Shown in pieces: positions 33,477 to 40,973 of a stretch of DNA of 43,196 nucleotides. Every line of letters begins with the position of its first letter. Positions within the stretch are counted from its first letter, which is position 1. Source of the DNA: a virus. The notes below the pieces were generated by a model that had not been told where the DNA came from, ran no database searches, and saw nothing but the letters and a program-made list of their open reading frames with translations. Where the stretch lies: IMG/VR virus record IMGVR_UViG_3300044612_002896, positions 1 to 43,196 of that record; one strand, given 5' to 3'. A program made the position numbers and the translations under genes.

Positions 33477-34301
33477 ATGATTGATATTCAGATTGACGAA
33501 GAAAAATTGAAATTTAATTTCATGTCTCCTTTATATGAATATTTTTTAGTATTTGATAACTATAAATATTATTGTTATAATAGACAAGAATTAGATGAAA
33601 AATTAAAAAATAAAAATGTTATTACAAGATTGATTATTCACAATTCATATTGTGTGGCTTTATTTACAAATGCAGAACATTTTAATTGTGCAGAATTCCG
33701 TGATTTTTTGCAGGCTATTGTGAACAAAGTGCCTTTTTTCGCCGAATATGAACTTGTTGGTCTTAATCAAAACTTTGGGACAATTGAAGAATATCTTCAA
33801 AATAAAATAACCAAGTTGGAAGAATTAGAATTTCTATATCATGGAACATCATCTTATTATGCTGATATTATTCTAAAAGAAGGAATTAAACCGAGAAAAC
33901 ATACTAATGTTTCGGCTTCTTTCGCAGGAACAAATGAAGAAGGTAGCCCGAATTGCATTTATCTATGCACACATCCAAGATATGGATTGAAGAGGGCAGG
34001 AGCGGCAGCAATGAGAAAATCAAATGGAGAAAACACTCTTCTAAAAATAGACATTGCTGGTATTGATAAATCAAAATTAAAATGTTGCGATCAAATAAAT
34101 AAAAATGATATATCAATTGAAGAAAGTCTTTTGATAAGCAAAAATTTGCGTTATTTTGGAACAATTGAGCCAAATTATATTACAAATGAAGGCATTATTC
34201 CCTATAATCTTCTTAATATTAAGGCCATGCAATACTATGCCTCAAAAGAAAACAATGATCTAAATCGTGCAAGCACAGATTCATCGATGCAAGGCAAGTA
34301 A
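33477..34301 (+). CDS. ADP-ribosyltransferase-fold protein, H-Y-E type
   Basis: 274 residues. The N-terminal 115 residues are unrecognised. The C-terminal part has the layout of NAD-dependent ART/PARP-like domains: L-Y-H-G-T-S (H122), A-D-I-I-L-K-E-G-I-K-P, C-I-Y-L (Y162), an Ala-rich helix, L-L-K-I-D-I, and G-T-I-E-P-x-Y-I (E231), giving an H-Y-E triad. T4 Alt/ModA/ModB instead use R-S-E, so this is a different branch. Possible roles are modification of host proteins or nucleic acid, or RNA 2'-phosphate removal (Tpt1-like). The last 67 bp overlap the convergent gene. Confidence 0.55.
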   Translation: MIDIQIDEEKLKFNFMSPLYEYFLVFDNYKYYCYNRQELDEKLKNKNVITRLIIHNSYCVALFTNAEHFNCAEFRDFLQAIVNKVPFFAEYELVGLNQNFGTIEEYLQNKITKLEELEFLYHGTSSYYADIILKEGIKPRKHTNVSASFAGTNEEGSPNCIYLCTHPRYGLKRAGAAAMRKSNGENTLLKIDIAGIDKSKLKCCDQINKNDISIEESLLISKNLRYFGTIEPNYITNEGIIPYNLLNIKAMQYYASKENNDLNRASTDSSMQGK

Positions 34302-34957
34302 ACATTCAGGTCAAAATTAATTTTCTTGTAGTCTTCTTCCGTGAATAGTTTTTTCACGAAAGGACTTATTGCAAGATAATATGGAGAAATCTTACCAAGA
34401 TTGATCCATCTGAATATATTGTTGTTGATATATGATTCCTTATACTTATCAAAATTCACATCAGGTCCAAATGTCTTAACAATAAATTCTTTGGTCTTCT
34501 CAATACCTTCCAAAGCTTTTTGTATACCAACTCCAGTAACCTCAACCGTGTCCTTAGGATTATTTCTGACCTGATCGTATTTTTTCTTCCAAAGCTTCCA
34601 TCTTTTCCAAGCCTTTTCTCCCACCAAACAATTTGGATCAATCAATGGATGATCATTATCACGGTTGATAGCTTTAAGAATATCAAGCTGGGCTCTGATA
34701 TAAAGAGGATATTCTTCTTTGGTCAGAATACCATTTGTTTCACGAACTAACTTATAAGCAATTTTGAATATAAGTGATTTGCGTGGATCGCCTTTTTTCA
34801 TAGTGGCGTGACGATAGTCTGGAAATTTTTTGCGACTCTGTTCGAGCCACATTGAAGCTATATGGCAAGCCTGAGTTTCAAGCTCATCCATCTCATACTT
34901 CTCAGCAGACTCGATGATCCACATGAAATTTTCCTCTTTTTTTTCGTGCTTCATCAT
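34235..34957 (-). CDS. Unknown phage protein, helical
   Basis: 240 residues; start taken at ATG 34957 (a second ATG follows at 34954) because TAGGAGT lies just before it and a late-type promoter upstream. The protein is rich in Lys, Trp and Tyr and mostly helical (W-K-R-W-K-L-W-K-K-K-Y near the middle). The C-terminal part contains W-I-N-L-G-K-I-S-P-Y-Y-L. A distant link to the helicase loader gp59 of T4 was considered but cannot be supported. No signal or membrane segment. Its 3' end overlaps the ART-like gene tail-to-tail. Confidence 0.62.
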   Translation of the reverse strand: MMKHEKKEENFMWIIESAEKYEMDELETQACHIASMWLEQSRKKFPDYRHATMKKGDPRKSLIFKIAYKLVRETNGILTKEEYPLYIRAQLDILKAINRDNDHPLIDPNCLVGEKAWKRWKLWKKKYDQVRNNPKDTVEVTGVGIQKALEGIEKTKEFIVKTFGPDVNFDKYKESYINNNIFRWINLGKISPYYLAISPFVKKLFTEEDYKKINFDLNVYLPCIDESVLARFRSLFSFEA

Positions 34958-34983
34958 ACTCCTATACCTCAAGCGACTCAAGG

Positions 34984-34991
34984 TTATTTAT
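34984..34991 (-). promoter_or_regulatory. Late-promoter-like ATAAATAA
   Basis: Minus-strand ATAAATAA lies 26 bp before the leftward ATG, with TAGGAG next to that ATG. It sits in the 37-bp gap between the two divergent genes. Confidence 0.5.
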
Positions 34992-34994
34992 CCC

Positions 34995-35882
34995 ATGAAA
35001 ATTGCAATGTGCCCACTAGTAAGCAGAGATCTTCCAAAAGCTATCAGAGCAACCAATTCTTGTAGAAATCAATTTCCAACTGAACAATTTCAAGTTGAAA
35101 CAGTTGCAATTGTTAACTCAAAGAATCAAGAATTCATAGATGAGTTCTGCTCATGGTGCGAATCTGAACAAGTAAAATATGTCATTACTGAATCAAATGG
35201 AACACCAAGCAGAGGAAAAAATAGCGTTCTTCAGTTTCTTAGAGACTCGGACTATGACGGAGTAAGCATGACAGATGGAGATGATTTAGTCTATCCAACT
35301 GGAGCTTTGCAAATTGAAAGACATCTTCTTCACCATCCAACCACAGATGTTTTGATAGTTAAGCCTTCTGATCAAGTTACAAACCATGAATCATATGGAA
35401 GTGTTCAAATTAAAGAAGGAAACTATGCTGTTTGTTGGGGTATGAATATTGTTAAGTTGGGATATACTTATGGTCCCGGTAAAAGCGAAATATTTAATTC
35501 AGGACATTTTGCAGCAAGAAATTTAGGAGGACATGTTTTTTATAGCAAGAAGGTTGCACAACTTGTTCAATATGATGAAGAACAATTGTTGGGAGAAGAC
35601 TTGCTTTTAGAATTTAATCTTCTCAAGCTTCATCAAGAAAGAAAAATATGTTTTTGGTTAAGTTTTGCAAGTGATGTACAGATGCTAGACAGAACTGAGC
35701 AAGAAAGTATTCAATATACAAAGAATGGAACAGATGGGGCTCAATCTTTTGAAAGGTTAATTCAAAAAGTGAGAGAGATATTGCCTGAAGACAGAAGTTC
35801 ATTTGATGAATTGCCCGTAGAGTTCCCAGAATTGTTATTTTCACATGGCGAAAAAATTGAATGGTTGAAGCAAGTTTTTTGA
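34995..35882 (+). CDS. GT-A-like glycosyltransferase
   Basis: 295 residues from ATG 34995; the frame is open further upstream but that part overlaps the divergent gene and reads as Phe/Leu-rich nonsense. The start K-I-A-M-C-P-L-V is the first GT-A strand, followed by a long nucleotide-binding region and the metal motif M-T-D-G-D-D-L-V (a D-x-D-D type). E-D-L-L-L-E-F later fits the catalytic-base region. Related to the other GT-A genes here only at fold level. Donor and acceptor unknown. Confidence 0.6.
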   Translation: MKIAMCPLVSRDLPKAIRATNSCRNQFPTEQFQVETVAIVNSKNQEFIDEFCSWCESEQVKYVITESNGTPSRGKNSVLQFLRDSDYDGVSMTDGDDLVYPTGALQIERHLLHHPTTDVLIVKPSDQVTNHESYGSVQIKEGNYAVCWGMNIVKLGYTYGPGKSEIFNSGHFAARNLGGHVFYSKKVAQLVQYDEEQLLGEDLLLEFNLLKLHQERKICFWLSFASDVQMLDRTEQESIQYTKNGTDGAQSFERLIQKVREILPEDRSSFDELPVEFPELLFSHGEKIEWLKQVF

Positions 35883-35942
35883 AAATTGATTGCAAAAAAG
35901 AATCTAAGTGATTACAATAAGAAATGGCTAAGGGTAATTCTC

Positions 35943-36133
35943 ACTCATTCCGCTCACAAGGTGTTATGAGTTAAGCCCAAAGCAAAGACAGAAGAAGGTT
36001 TCGCACTTAAAGACTTTCATCGTGATTGTCGCCTTTAATGTCTTTGTTGTCAAACCTGCGAGGCCCTTACCAAGGGTGGGTCTTTGTAGTTGTTCTACAA
36101 CGAATGCTTTAACGGGAAGCATTGTACTCGCAG
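35943..36133 (+). ncRNA. Candidate structured RNA, 5' domain (four-way junction and pseudoknot)
   Basis: No gene fits here. Stems visible by eye (strand assumed +): ACTCAT/ATGAGT (35943-35948, 35966-35971); CAAAGACA/TGTCTTTG (35983-35990, 36039-36046, 8 bp); AGGTTT/AAACCT (35996-36001, 36052-36057), which would make a pseudoknot with the previous stem; CTGCGAG/CTCGCAG (36056-36062, 36127-36133, 7 bp) closing a junction with three hairpins, CCCTT/AAGGG (36064-36068, 36072-36076), TTGTAG/CTACAA (36084-36089, 36095-36100) and AATGCTT/AAGCATT (36103-36109, 36117-36123). No match to tRNA, tmRNA, RNase P or group I intron motifs was recognised. Confidence 0.5.
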
Positions 36134-36289
36134 CAGCAGAGGTCAAGCCGGATAGAAATGATGCTGACTCTCAAGAAAAACCCCTGTAGTTTGTTTTGCA
36201 AAAAGCAAATGAGAAATGGAAAATTCTTGAGCTATTCGGTTTTAGGTTTGCTGCAAATAAAAGTGCGCCATCTGACTCAATCCCAAGAA

Positions 36290-36407
36290 GTTATTGCTGG
36301 AGTAAATAGGTTTAGTAAACAAGAATATGGCTTAAACGCCAAAAAATTGCTCTACTAAACAAGTTTACTCAATATCTCACTTTTAATGTGATATATACAG
36401 CAATAAC
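36290..36407 (+). ncRNA. Candidate structured RNA, 3' domain (nested three-way junction)
   Basis: GTTATTGCTG (36290-36299) pairs perfectly with CAGCAATAAC (36398-36407), 10 bp. Inside, GAGTAAA/TTTACTC (36300-36306, 36364-36370), then GTTTAGTA/TACTAAAC (36310-36317, 36353-36360), then TGGC/GCCA (36328-36331, 36338-36341) stack as one arm. A second arm is ATAT-C-TCAC/GTGA-T-ATAT (36372-36380, 36088+300 to 36396, i.e. 36388-36396) with one mismatch. Between this and the 5' domain lies TTTGC/GCAAA (36195-36199, 36205-36209). Together the domains make a likely RNA of about 465 nt ending 180 bp before the polymerase gene. Confidence 0.55.
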
Positions 36408-36587
36408 CATTTGGGTCAGCATCCCGTTCTAGTTTTTGATTGTAAATAAAAAAAACAAATTACCTAAATTAACAAATTTTTGCATAATTTAACATGATTG
36501 ACCTAACTGCTTTTTTCGGCTATAACCTGACGAAGAATTAGCCTTCACTCACAGAGTGACGGAAAATGGCCTACAAGCTGGTGATTC
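36408..36587 (+). other. AT-rich gap upstream of the DNA polymerase
   Basis: 180 bp without a gene. It contains GTAAATAA (36441-36448), which could be a late-type promoter, and a 6-bp hairpin TCACTC/GAGTGA (36545-36550, 36554-36559) 28 bp before the polymerase ATG. A GTG frame at 36556 overlaps the polymerase start in another frame and is not supported. Nothing else recognised. Confidence 0.4.
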
Positions 36588-37925
36588 ATGTATTTTGACT
36601 CTTTGTCCAAGTTGCTCTGTCAAATCGAGCGTAAGCCCCTTTTCTTGCGATTTAATCCCACTCCTTTTGATTTCACGGACAAGGATTCAGTCAATGAGAT
36701 GCAATTCTTTCTTCCTGATGGTGTCACATTTCAAATTTTGCTCAAGGATGAATCTTTGCCTTTGGTTTTGAGTATGTTGCAGTTGTCTGTTTTTTCTGGC
36801 GACAACAAAGTCTTCGCATGGGATTGGAAATCATTTATTTCACATGTTCTTGCAAAGACTGGCAAGTTATATTCTATTGAATCATCTGTTGTTGATCTTA
36901 AGATTTTAGAAAGTTACAACGGAATCAAGAAATCATGTCCTGAGACATTTGTTGAGTGTTTTAACAGAATAAAGTATTTGGTATCATCTGGTCTATGGAA
37001 AGACTGTGAAAATATTTACAAGAAGATTCATTTGCCTTTGATGACAAATGTCATTCCTTATTTGGAAACAGTAGGCATTCTTGACTTGAATGCTGGCAAG
37101 AAGGTTCATGCTCATTATGAGATTGATGGTCAGGAGAATGGCAGATTAAGATGTCACAATGCTTTTAAGAATGGTTTTGTGCCACATGCAATGGGATCGG
37201 ATATCAAGGAGAAGTTGAAGCCTGTCGGCTATGATTCTCTTTTCATGGCTTTTGATTACAAGGGCATGGAAGCGTTTGTTCTTGCCTATTTGAGCAAAGA
37301 CGAAAGGTTGATGAGTTTTTGTCAGGAAGAGGACATTTATGCTTCTTTGGCAAAGTCATTATTTGGATCGAATTCTGAAAAAATTGATCGTGAATTGGTG
37401 AAAAAATGTTTTTTGCCGGTTATATATGGACAGTCGGCCCGTTCTCTTTCTTTGCGTTGCGGAATGGCTGCTGATGTCGCAGAAGGCGTTGTGGAACGAA
37501 TTAGTTCTTTGTTCAATACTGCGCTTTCATTCGTTGCTGATTGTGAAGAAAAAGTAAAACAAAATGGATTTGCCAAAGATGTTTTTGGTAAAAGAAGAAA
37601 CAACTTTGAGTTAGGCAAGGAATATTTAGCCAGAAACTTTGCTGTGCAATCACCCGCATCAACGATATGTCTTGAGAAACTTATCAATCTTCATATTTCC
37701 ATACAAAACTTAAATCAAAGCTTGAAGGATAAGGCTCAAATTTCTTATACTGTTCATGACGGTTATGTTTTGTATGTTACGAAGGATAATTGGAAACAAG
37801 TTTACAAGAGAAGTATGGAAGCATTGTGCGGAGAATCCGAGCTTTGTCCCGGTCTGCGACTGAAGGTTTCATGTCGTGGAGGGAGAAACCTGAATGACCT
37901 GAAAATGATTAAAGATCGAAAGTGA
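36588..37925 (+). CDS. Family A DNA polymerase, without intact exonuclease domain
   Basis: 445 residues. The palm and fingers motifs of family A are clear: G-R-L-R-C (185-189), motif A F-D-Y-K-G-M-E (D223, E228), O-helix R-E-L-V-K-K-C-F-L-P-V-I-Y-G (R268, K272, Y280), A-R-N-F-A-V-Q-S (348-355) and motif C V-H-D-G (D391). The residue equal to E. coli Phe762 is Leu (L276), one of the three variants known in virus polymerases, and the usual H-D-E is H-D-G. The N-terminal 150 residues look like a worn exonuclease domain lacking the acidic catalytic set. It probably replicates the phage genome, with proofreading supplied elsewhere. The start follows an in-frame TGA and has no strong ribosome site. 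Confidence 0.88.
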   Translation: MYFDSLSKLLCQIERKPLFLRFNPTPFDFTDKDSVNEMQFFLPDGVTFQILLKDESLPLVLSMLQLSVFSGDNKVFAWDWKSFISHVLAKTGKLYSIESSVVDLKILESYNGIKKSCPETFVECFNRIKYLVSSGLWKDCENIYKKIHLPLMTNVIPYLETVGILDLNAGKKVHAHYEIDGQENGRLRCHNAFKNGFVPHAMGSDIKEKLKPVGYDSLFMAFDYKGMEAFVLAYLSKDERLMSFCQEEDIYASLAKSLFGSNSEKIDRELVKKCFLPVIYGQSARSLSLRCGMAADVAEGVVERISSLFNTALSFVADCEEKVKQNGFAKDVFGKRRNNFELGKEYLARNFAVQSPASTICLEKLINLHISIQNLNQSLKDKAQISYTVHDGYVLYVTKDNWKQVYKRSMEALCGESELCPGLRLKVSCRGGRNLNDLKMIKDRK

Positions 37926-37933
37926 AGGAAAAA

Positions 37934-38485
37934 ATGATTGAGATTGTTCACAATTTTCCGATAACAGAAGAAGAATTTTTGGACCTTGACAAGAAATTTT
38001 CAAAGCTTTGCTGGCATGCTGCTCACGAATTGAAGAAGAAAAACACAAACAATAATTTCATTGATGATCCTGAGGACATTAAACAAGAATTACAAATGAG
38101 CATGCTTCGTGCCGGAAGCTATTACAAGAGACAGGTTTATATTGAGAAGTGTCTTGATATTGCTAAGAAGTTCGTCGAGGACAAATTAATTTTGAAGGTT
38201 TTATTGGAACTGGAAAATCTTTGGGAAAATAGGACTAGGCATGGTGCCAATAGGCAAAAGTATGGTGCTTTCCAAGAGAATCTTCTTGAAAAGATTATTC
38301 GTAATTTTGTGCCGAAGGAAAATAGGCCAAACAAGAATGCGCCTTTGAAAATGGACAGCAAGTTTGTGACTTATTGCAAGGCCATCGTATGGAATGGCCA
38401 GAAATCGATGGGCAAGAAGATCACTAGGGAAAAATCAATTCGTAGTGGTATGGTTTCTTTGAGCGAGTTTGAATTTTTGCATTGA
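37934..38485 (+). CDS. Possible sigma factor (gp55-like late transcription factor)
   Basis: 183 residues from ATG 37934 with AAGGA 5-6 bp upstream; a GTG at 37922 overlaps the polymerase stop and is a less likely start. D-D-P-E-D-I-K-Q-E-L-Q-M-S-M-L-R-A resembles the start of sigma region 2, and F-V-T-Y-C-K-A-I-V-W-N-G-Q-K-S-M resembles regions 2.3-2.4 (F-x-T-Y...W), where sigma binds the -10 element. In T4, gp55 is such a minimal sigma and reads TATAAATA late promoters, which would fit the TAAATA motifs in this window. Similarity is short, so the call is tentative. Confidence 0.42.
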   Translation: MIEIVHNFPITEEEFLDLDKKFSKLCWHAAHELKKKNTNNNFIDDPEDIKQELQMSMLRAGSYYKRQVYIEKCLDIAKKFVEDKLILKVLLELENLWENRTRHGANRQKYGAFQENLLEKIIRNFVPKENRPNKNAPLKMDSKFVTYCKAIVWNGQKSMGKKITREKSIRSGMVSLSEFEFLH

Positions 38486-38501
38486 TATCAATATAATATT
38501 T

Positions 38502-38605
38502 TGAGCGGTATAGTTTGCCATCTAATCGACAATTTATATTTTGTAACTATAATCGATAATAATCCAAATCGGTTGAGAATTATGGTGTGCCGCTCATTTT
38601 TTTGA
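38502..38605 (+). terminator. Long-stem terminator or attenuator-like element
   Basis: TGAGCGG (38502-38508) pairs with CCGCTCA (38590-38596), followed by CCAT/ATGG (38518-38521, 38582-38585) extended by two G-U pairs, enclosing about 60 nt. A run of T follows at once (38597-38604). It ends the polymerase/sigma transcript or acts as a leader element for the helicase. The large loop is unusual for a simple terminator. Confidence 0.45.
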
Positions 38606-38645
38606 ATTTTTTCCTCTCCCACAAAAAAATAAATTGAAAAAAAGC

Positions 38646-38678
38646 CTATCTTGTTTGCCATTGTTTATGGTAAGATAG
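38646..38678 (+). promoter_or_regulatory. Hairpin upstream of the replicative helicase
   Basis: CTATCTT (38646-38652) pairs with AAGATAG (38672-38678); inside, CCAT/ATGG (38658-38661, 38667-38670) closes a 5-nt loop. It ends 27 bp before the helicase ATG. GTTTGCCAT occurs both here and at 38513-38521. It may be an operator or an RNA control site. The rest of the 220-bp gap (38486-38705) shows nothing further. Confidence 0.4.
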
Positions 38679-38705
38679 TGGCATTATTGCATATGAGGTC
38701 TTGGA

Positions 38706-40238
38706 ATGCGTGAACTTACACCAGAAGAACAAGCTCAACTTGAGTCGATGACCGATCCAGAGGTGATCAAGCCTAAGTTTGCGTGGGATGATACATTTCA
38801 GCGCAAATTGCTTGCGATGCTTTTAACTGACGAATACATGCTTGTTCAAGCCATGGACAAAGTGAAGCCAGAGTATTTTAGCAATGAAGCTCATACTCTG
38901 ATCTGCAAGATACTGATTCAACATTTTACCAAGGAAAAGGTCCGTCCTAGCGAGTGGATTATTCAGCAGGAGTTGAATAATTCTTTGAAGGATAGAGACA
39001 GAACAATTCAGCTTCATTATGCGGCTGAATTGAAAAGTATTTATGATTACTACACTTCCGGTTTAGACAGTCGTGAATACCTTATTGATAAGGTGACTTA
39101 CTTTGCTAAGGTTCAAGCAGTAAAGCTGGCATTTCATGCTTCTTTGGAAAAGATGCAAGAGGCACCAGAAGACGAGAAGACTTGGGGTTTTGTATACGAA
39201 AAAATGCGCCAAGCCATGCTCATTGATAGAAGTTATGAGCCCGGTCTTGAATACTTCATGAACATCGAAGAGATGTTCAAAAGAATGGAAGATGTGTTCG
39301 TAGGCAAAGAGAGGTTTACATCAGGATTTCCATCTATTGATAATGCTCTGACTGGAGGTGGTTTATTTATTGGTCAGATAGCAAGTTGGATTGGTTTGCC
39401 CGGTACTGGAAAGTCTCTTGCTCTTGTAAAGGCTGCTGTTGAAAATGTTCTTTTGGGACACAAGGTTCTTTACATCACATTGGAAATGGATGAACTTGGT
39501 ATTGTTCAGCGTTTTACAAGTCAATTTGCGAAAAAGGACATCAATAACCTTAGGCAGATGAAAGAAGAAATCAAAGAGACGATAGAAGAATTCAAGAAAG
39601 ACAAAGTTGATCCTAACCTTTTGCATGTCAAACAATTTCCCGGTGGCCAACTTGATGTCAATGGCATCAGAGCATATATGGCACAATTAGAGCTTCGTGG
39701 ATGGAAGCCAAATGTGCTTATTGTTGACTATGTTGGCGAAATGAAAGATGATCCTTCCGTCAAGAAATATGAATCTGCATATCGTATTCTTCGTGATCTA
39801 AGGGGATTTGGTGTTGAAAAAGGACATGTAACATTTACATGTGTGCAGCCAAATCAGACTGCGGCAAAGTTGGAAATTGGGCAATATATTGACGAATCCA
39901 ATATCGGCACAAGCTTTGACCAGTTCAAGCCATTGGATGCTTTTTGGTCAATTAACCAGCAAGTTCTCGAAAAAGATGCCGAGGTTGGAAGAATTTTTGT
40001 CATTAAGCACAGAAATGGTCGATCAAGATTTAGCTTTAAGATTGGATTTGATTATAAGATTGGTACATTGGACATGTTTGAAATTAGCAAGGATACATAT
40101 CGTGAGCGCATGAACTTAGTACAAGAGAAGAAAGCGGAAGAAGTTACTATGGACAATGTGGGCGATGCTTCATCCGGTGGAAAAAAGCAGCGCAGCAAGA
40201 AAGGTTTCAATCCAGAAAACGACACATACGAGGCTTAA
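38706..40238 (+). CDS. DnaB-family replicative DNA helicase
   Basis: 510 residues. Residues 1-170 match the DnaB N-terminal helical domain; the RecA-like motor follows with Walker A G-L-P-G-T-G-K-S (230-237), strand E-M-D-E-L after I-T-L (motif 1a), Walker B L-I-V-D-Y (338-342) and the arginine-finger region K-H-R-N-G-R-S-R-F near 435. This is the hexameric 5'-3' helicase of the fork, equivalent to T4 gp41. A Lys/Ser-rich tail ends the protein. It lies downstream of the polymerase and upstream of the UvsY-like gene; the next gene starts one base after its stop. Confidence 0.92.
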   Translation: MRELTPEEQAQLESMTDPEVIKPKFAWDDTFQRKLLAMLLTDEYMLVQAMDKVKPEYFSNEAHTLICKILIQHFTKEKVRPSEWIIQQELNNSLKDRDRTIQLHYAAELKSIYDYYTSGLDSREYLIDKVTYFAKVQAVKLAFHASLEKMQEAPEDEKTWGFVYEKMRQAMLIDRSYEPGLEYFMNIEEMFKRMEDVFVGKERFTSGFPSIDNALTGGGLFIGQIASWIGLPGTGKSLALVKAAVENVLLGHKVLYITLEMDELGIVQRFTSQFAKKDINNLRQMKEEIKETIEEFKKDKVDPNLLHVKQFPGGQLDVNGIRAYMAQLELRGWKPNVLIVDYVGEMKDDPSVKKYESAYRILRDLRGFGVEKGHVTFTCVQPNQTAAKLEIGQYIDESNIGTSFDQFKPLDAFWSINQQVLEKDAEVGRIFVIKHRNGRSRFSFKIGFDYKIGTLDMFEISKDTYRERMNLVQEKKAEEVTMDNVGDASSGGKKQRSKKGFNPENDTYEA

Positions 40239-40239
40239 A

Positions 40240-40413
40240 ATGGCAAAGTTCAAGGTTTTCGAGAATATTCTCAATGAGTATGTCAATCATCCTACTCAGG
40301 TTTTCGTAGAAGAAATTGAGGCTTCTTCTCCAGAAGAAGCAATTCAGTTTATAAGAATGATGCATCCAAACAAGGGAATGTTGACAGTTAACGGTCAGCA
40401 ATACGAGGGGTAA
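40240..40413 (+). CDS. Small protein following the helicase
   Basis: 57 residues from ATG 40240, with GAGG 6 bp upstream inside the helicase's last codons. The middle reads E-I-E-A-S-S-P-E-E-A-I-Q-F-I-R, a helix typical of small ubiquitin-like or regulatory proteins, but no family is recognised. An earlier in-frame start would lie inside the helicase gene and is not supported. Two bases separate it from the next gene. Confidence 0.65.
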   Translation: MAKFKVFENILNEYVNHPTQVFVEEIEASSPEEAIQFIRMMHPNKGMLTVNGQQYEG

Positions 40414-40415
40414 AA

Positions 40416-40910
40416 ATGGCTAATGAAGCACCTATTGAAAAGGTGTCGGTTGTTGTTCAGGGTCGAAGAATTGTTCTTGACCCTGAAAACATGAAGTATA
40501 ATGAAAATAATTTGCCTGAATACATGAGCAAGGAATACGGGTGGATAGATTATTTAGGCAAACAGCTTGAGTATGCACAGAAAGAAGTGCTTTTGGCTGA
40601 GATTGATGCCGAGTCAGTTTATAGTTCCAAATTCATGGAATCTAAGGACACCGGCAATTCAGACAATTATGCCAAGGCTTATTCCAACAGTCATGTTGAT
40701 GTTGTTGCTGCCAAAAAAAATGTTGTCGAGCGCAAAGAAGCTGTTGGTCATTTGAGGGCACATCTTGCTGCTTGGAGCAAGAATCATGAAAATGCCCAGA
40801 ACAGAGGTCATACAATCAGAGCCGAAATGAAGGTTTTGAATCGTGACATTTATGAAACACCAGAAGAAAACAAAAGTGTTTCTTTTGAGGAATATCTTAA
40901 ATCAAATTGA
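40416..40910 (+). CDS. Possible UvsY-like recombination mediator
   Basis: 164 residues. Similarity to T4 UvsY lies in order rather than identity: a W-I-D-Y-L-G-K helix, a long charged helix with a Y-S-S-K-F segment, A-K-K-N-V (matching the A-D-K-D-V region) and a C-terminal helix containing N-R-G-H-T-I-R-A-E (matching S-R-G-F-A-I-K). UvsY loads the UvsX recombinase on ssDNA coated with gp32. Its position after the helicase and in a genome with UvsW fits, but a profile search is needed; it could be an unrelated helical protein. Confidence 0.42.
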   Translation: MANEAPIEKVSVVVQGRRIVLDPENMKYNENNLPEYMSKEYGWIDYLGKQLEYAQKEVLLAEIDAESVYSSKFMESKDTGNSDNYAKAYSNSHVDVVAAKKNVVERKEAVGHLRAHLAAWSKNHENAQNRGHTIRAEMKVLNRDIYETPEENKSVSFEEYLKSN

Positions 40911-40973
40911 CAATTATTTCCATTTTTGTCACAATCTTTCATACGCAACTGACAACCATGGAAGGGGTTAAAA

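Noticed and set aside
34914-34994. Upstream extension of the GT-A gene
   Set aside because: It overlaps the divergent gene's start and promoter and encodes a Phe/Leu-rich stretch unlike a GT-A N-terminus.
36056-36133. tRNA gene (7-bp acceptor-like stem with three arms)
   Set aside because: The first arm has a 3-nt loop, the last arm has 7 bp and a TAACGGG loop rather than a T-loop, and there is no TTCRANY sequence.
36122-36358. A 78-residue frame from a TTG start within the non-coding stretch
   Set aside because: No ribosome site, odd composition, and it lies across several strong stems; kept only as a remote alternative to the RNA reading.
35883-36587. Group I intron, tmRNA or RNase P RNA
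   Set aside because: TTAACGGGAAG looks a little like a group I P element, but no matching Q, R or S elements are seen; tmRNA and RNase P core sequences are also missing. No upstream polymerase exon exists.
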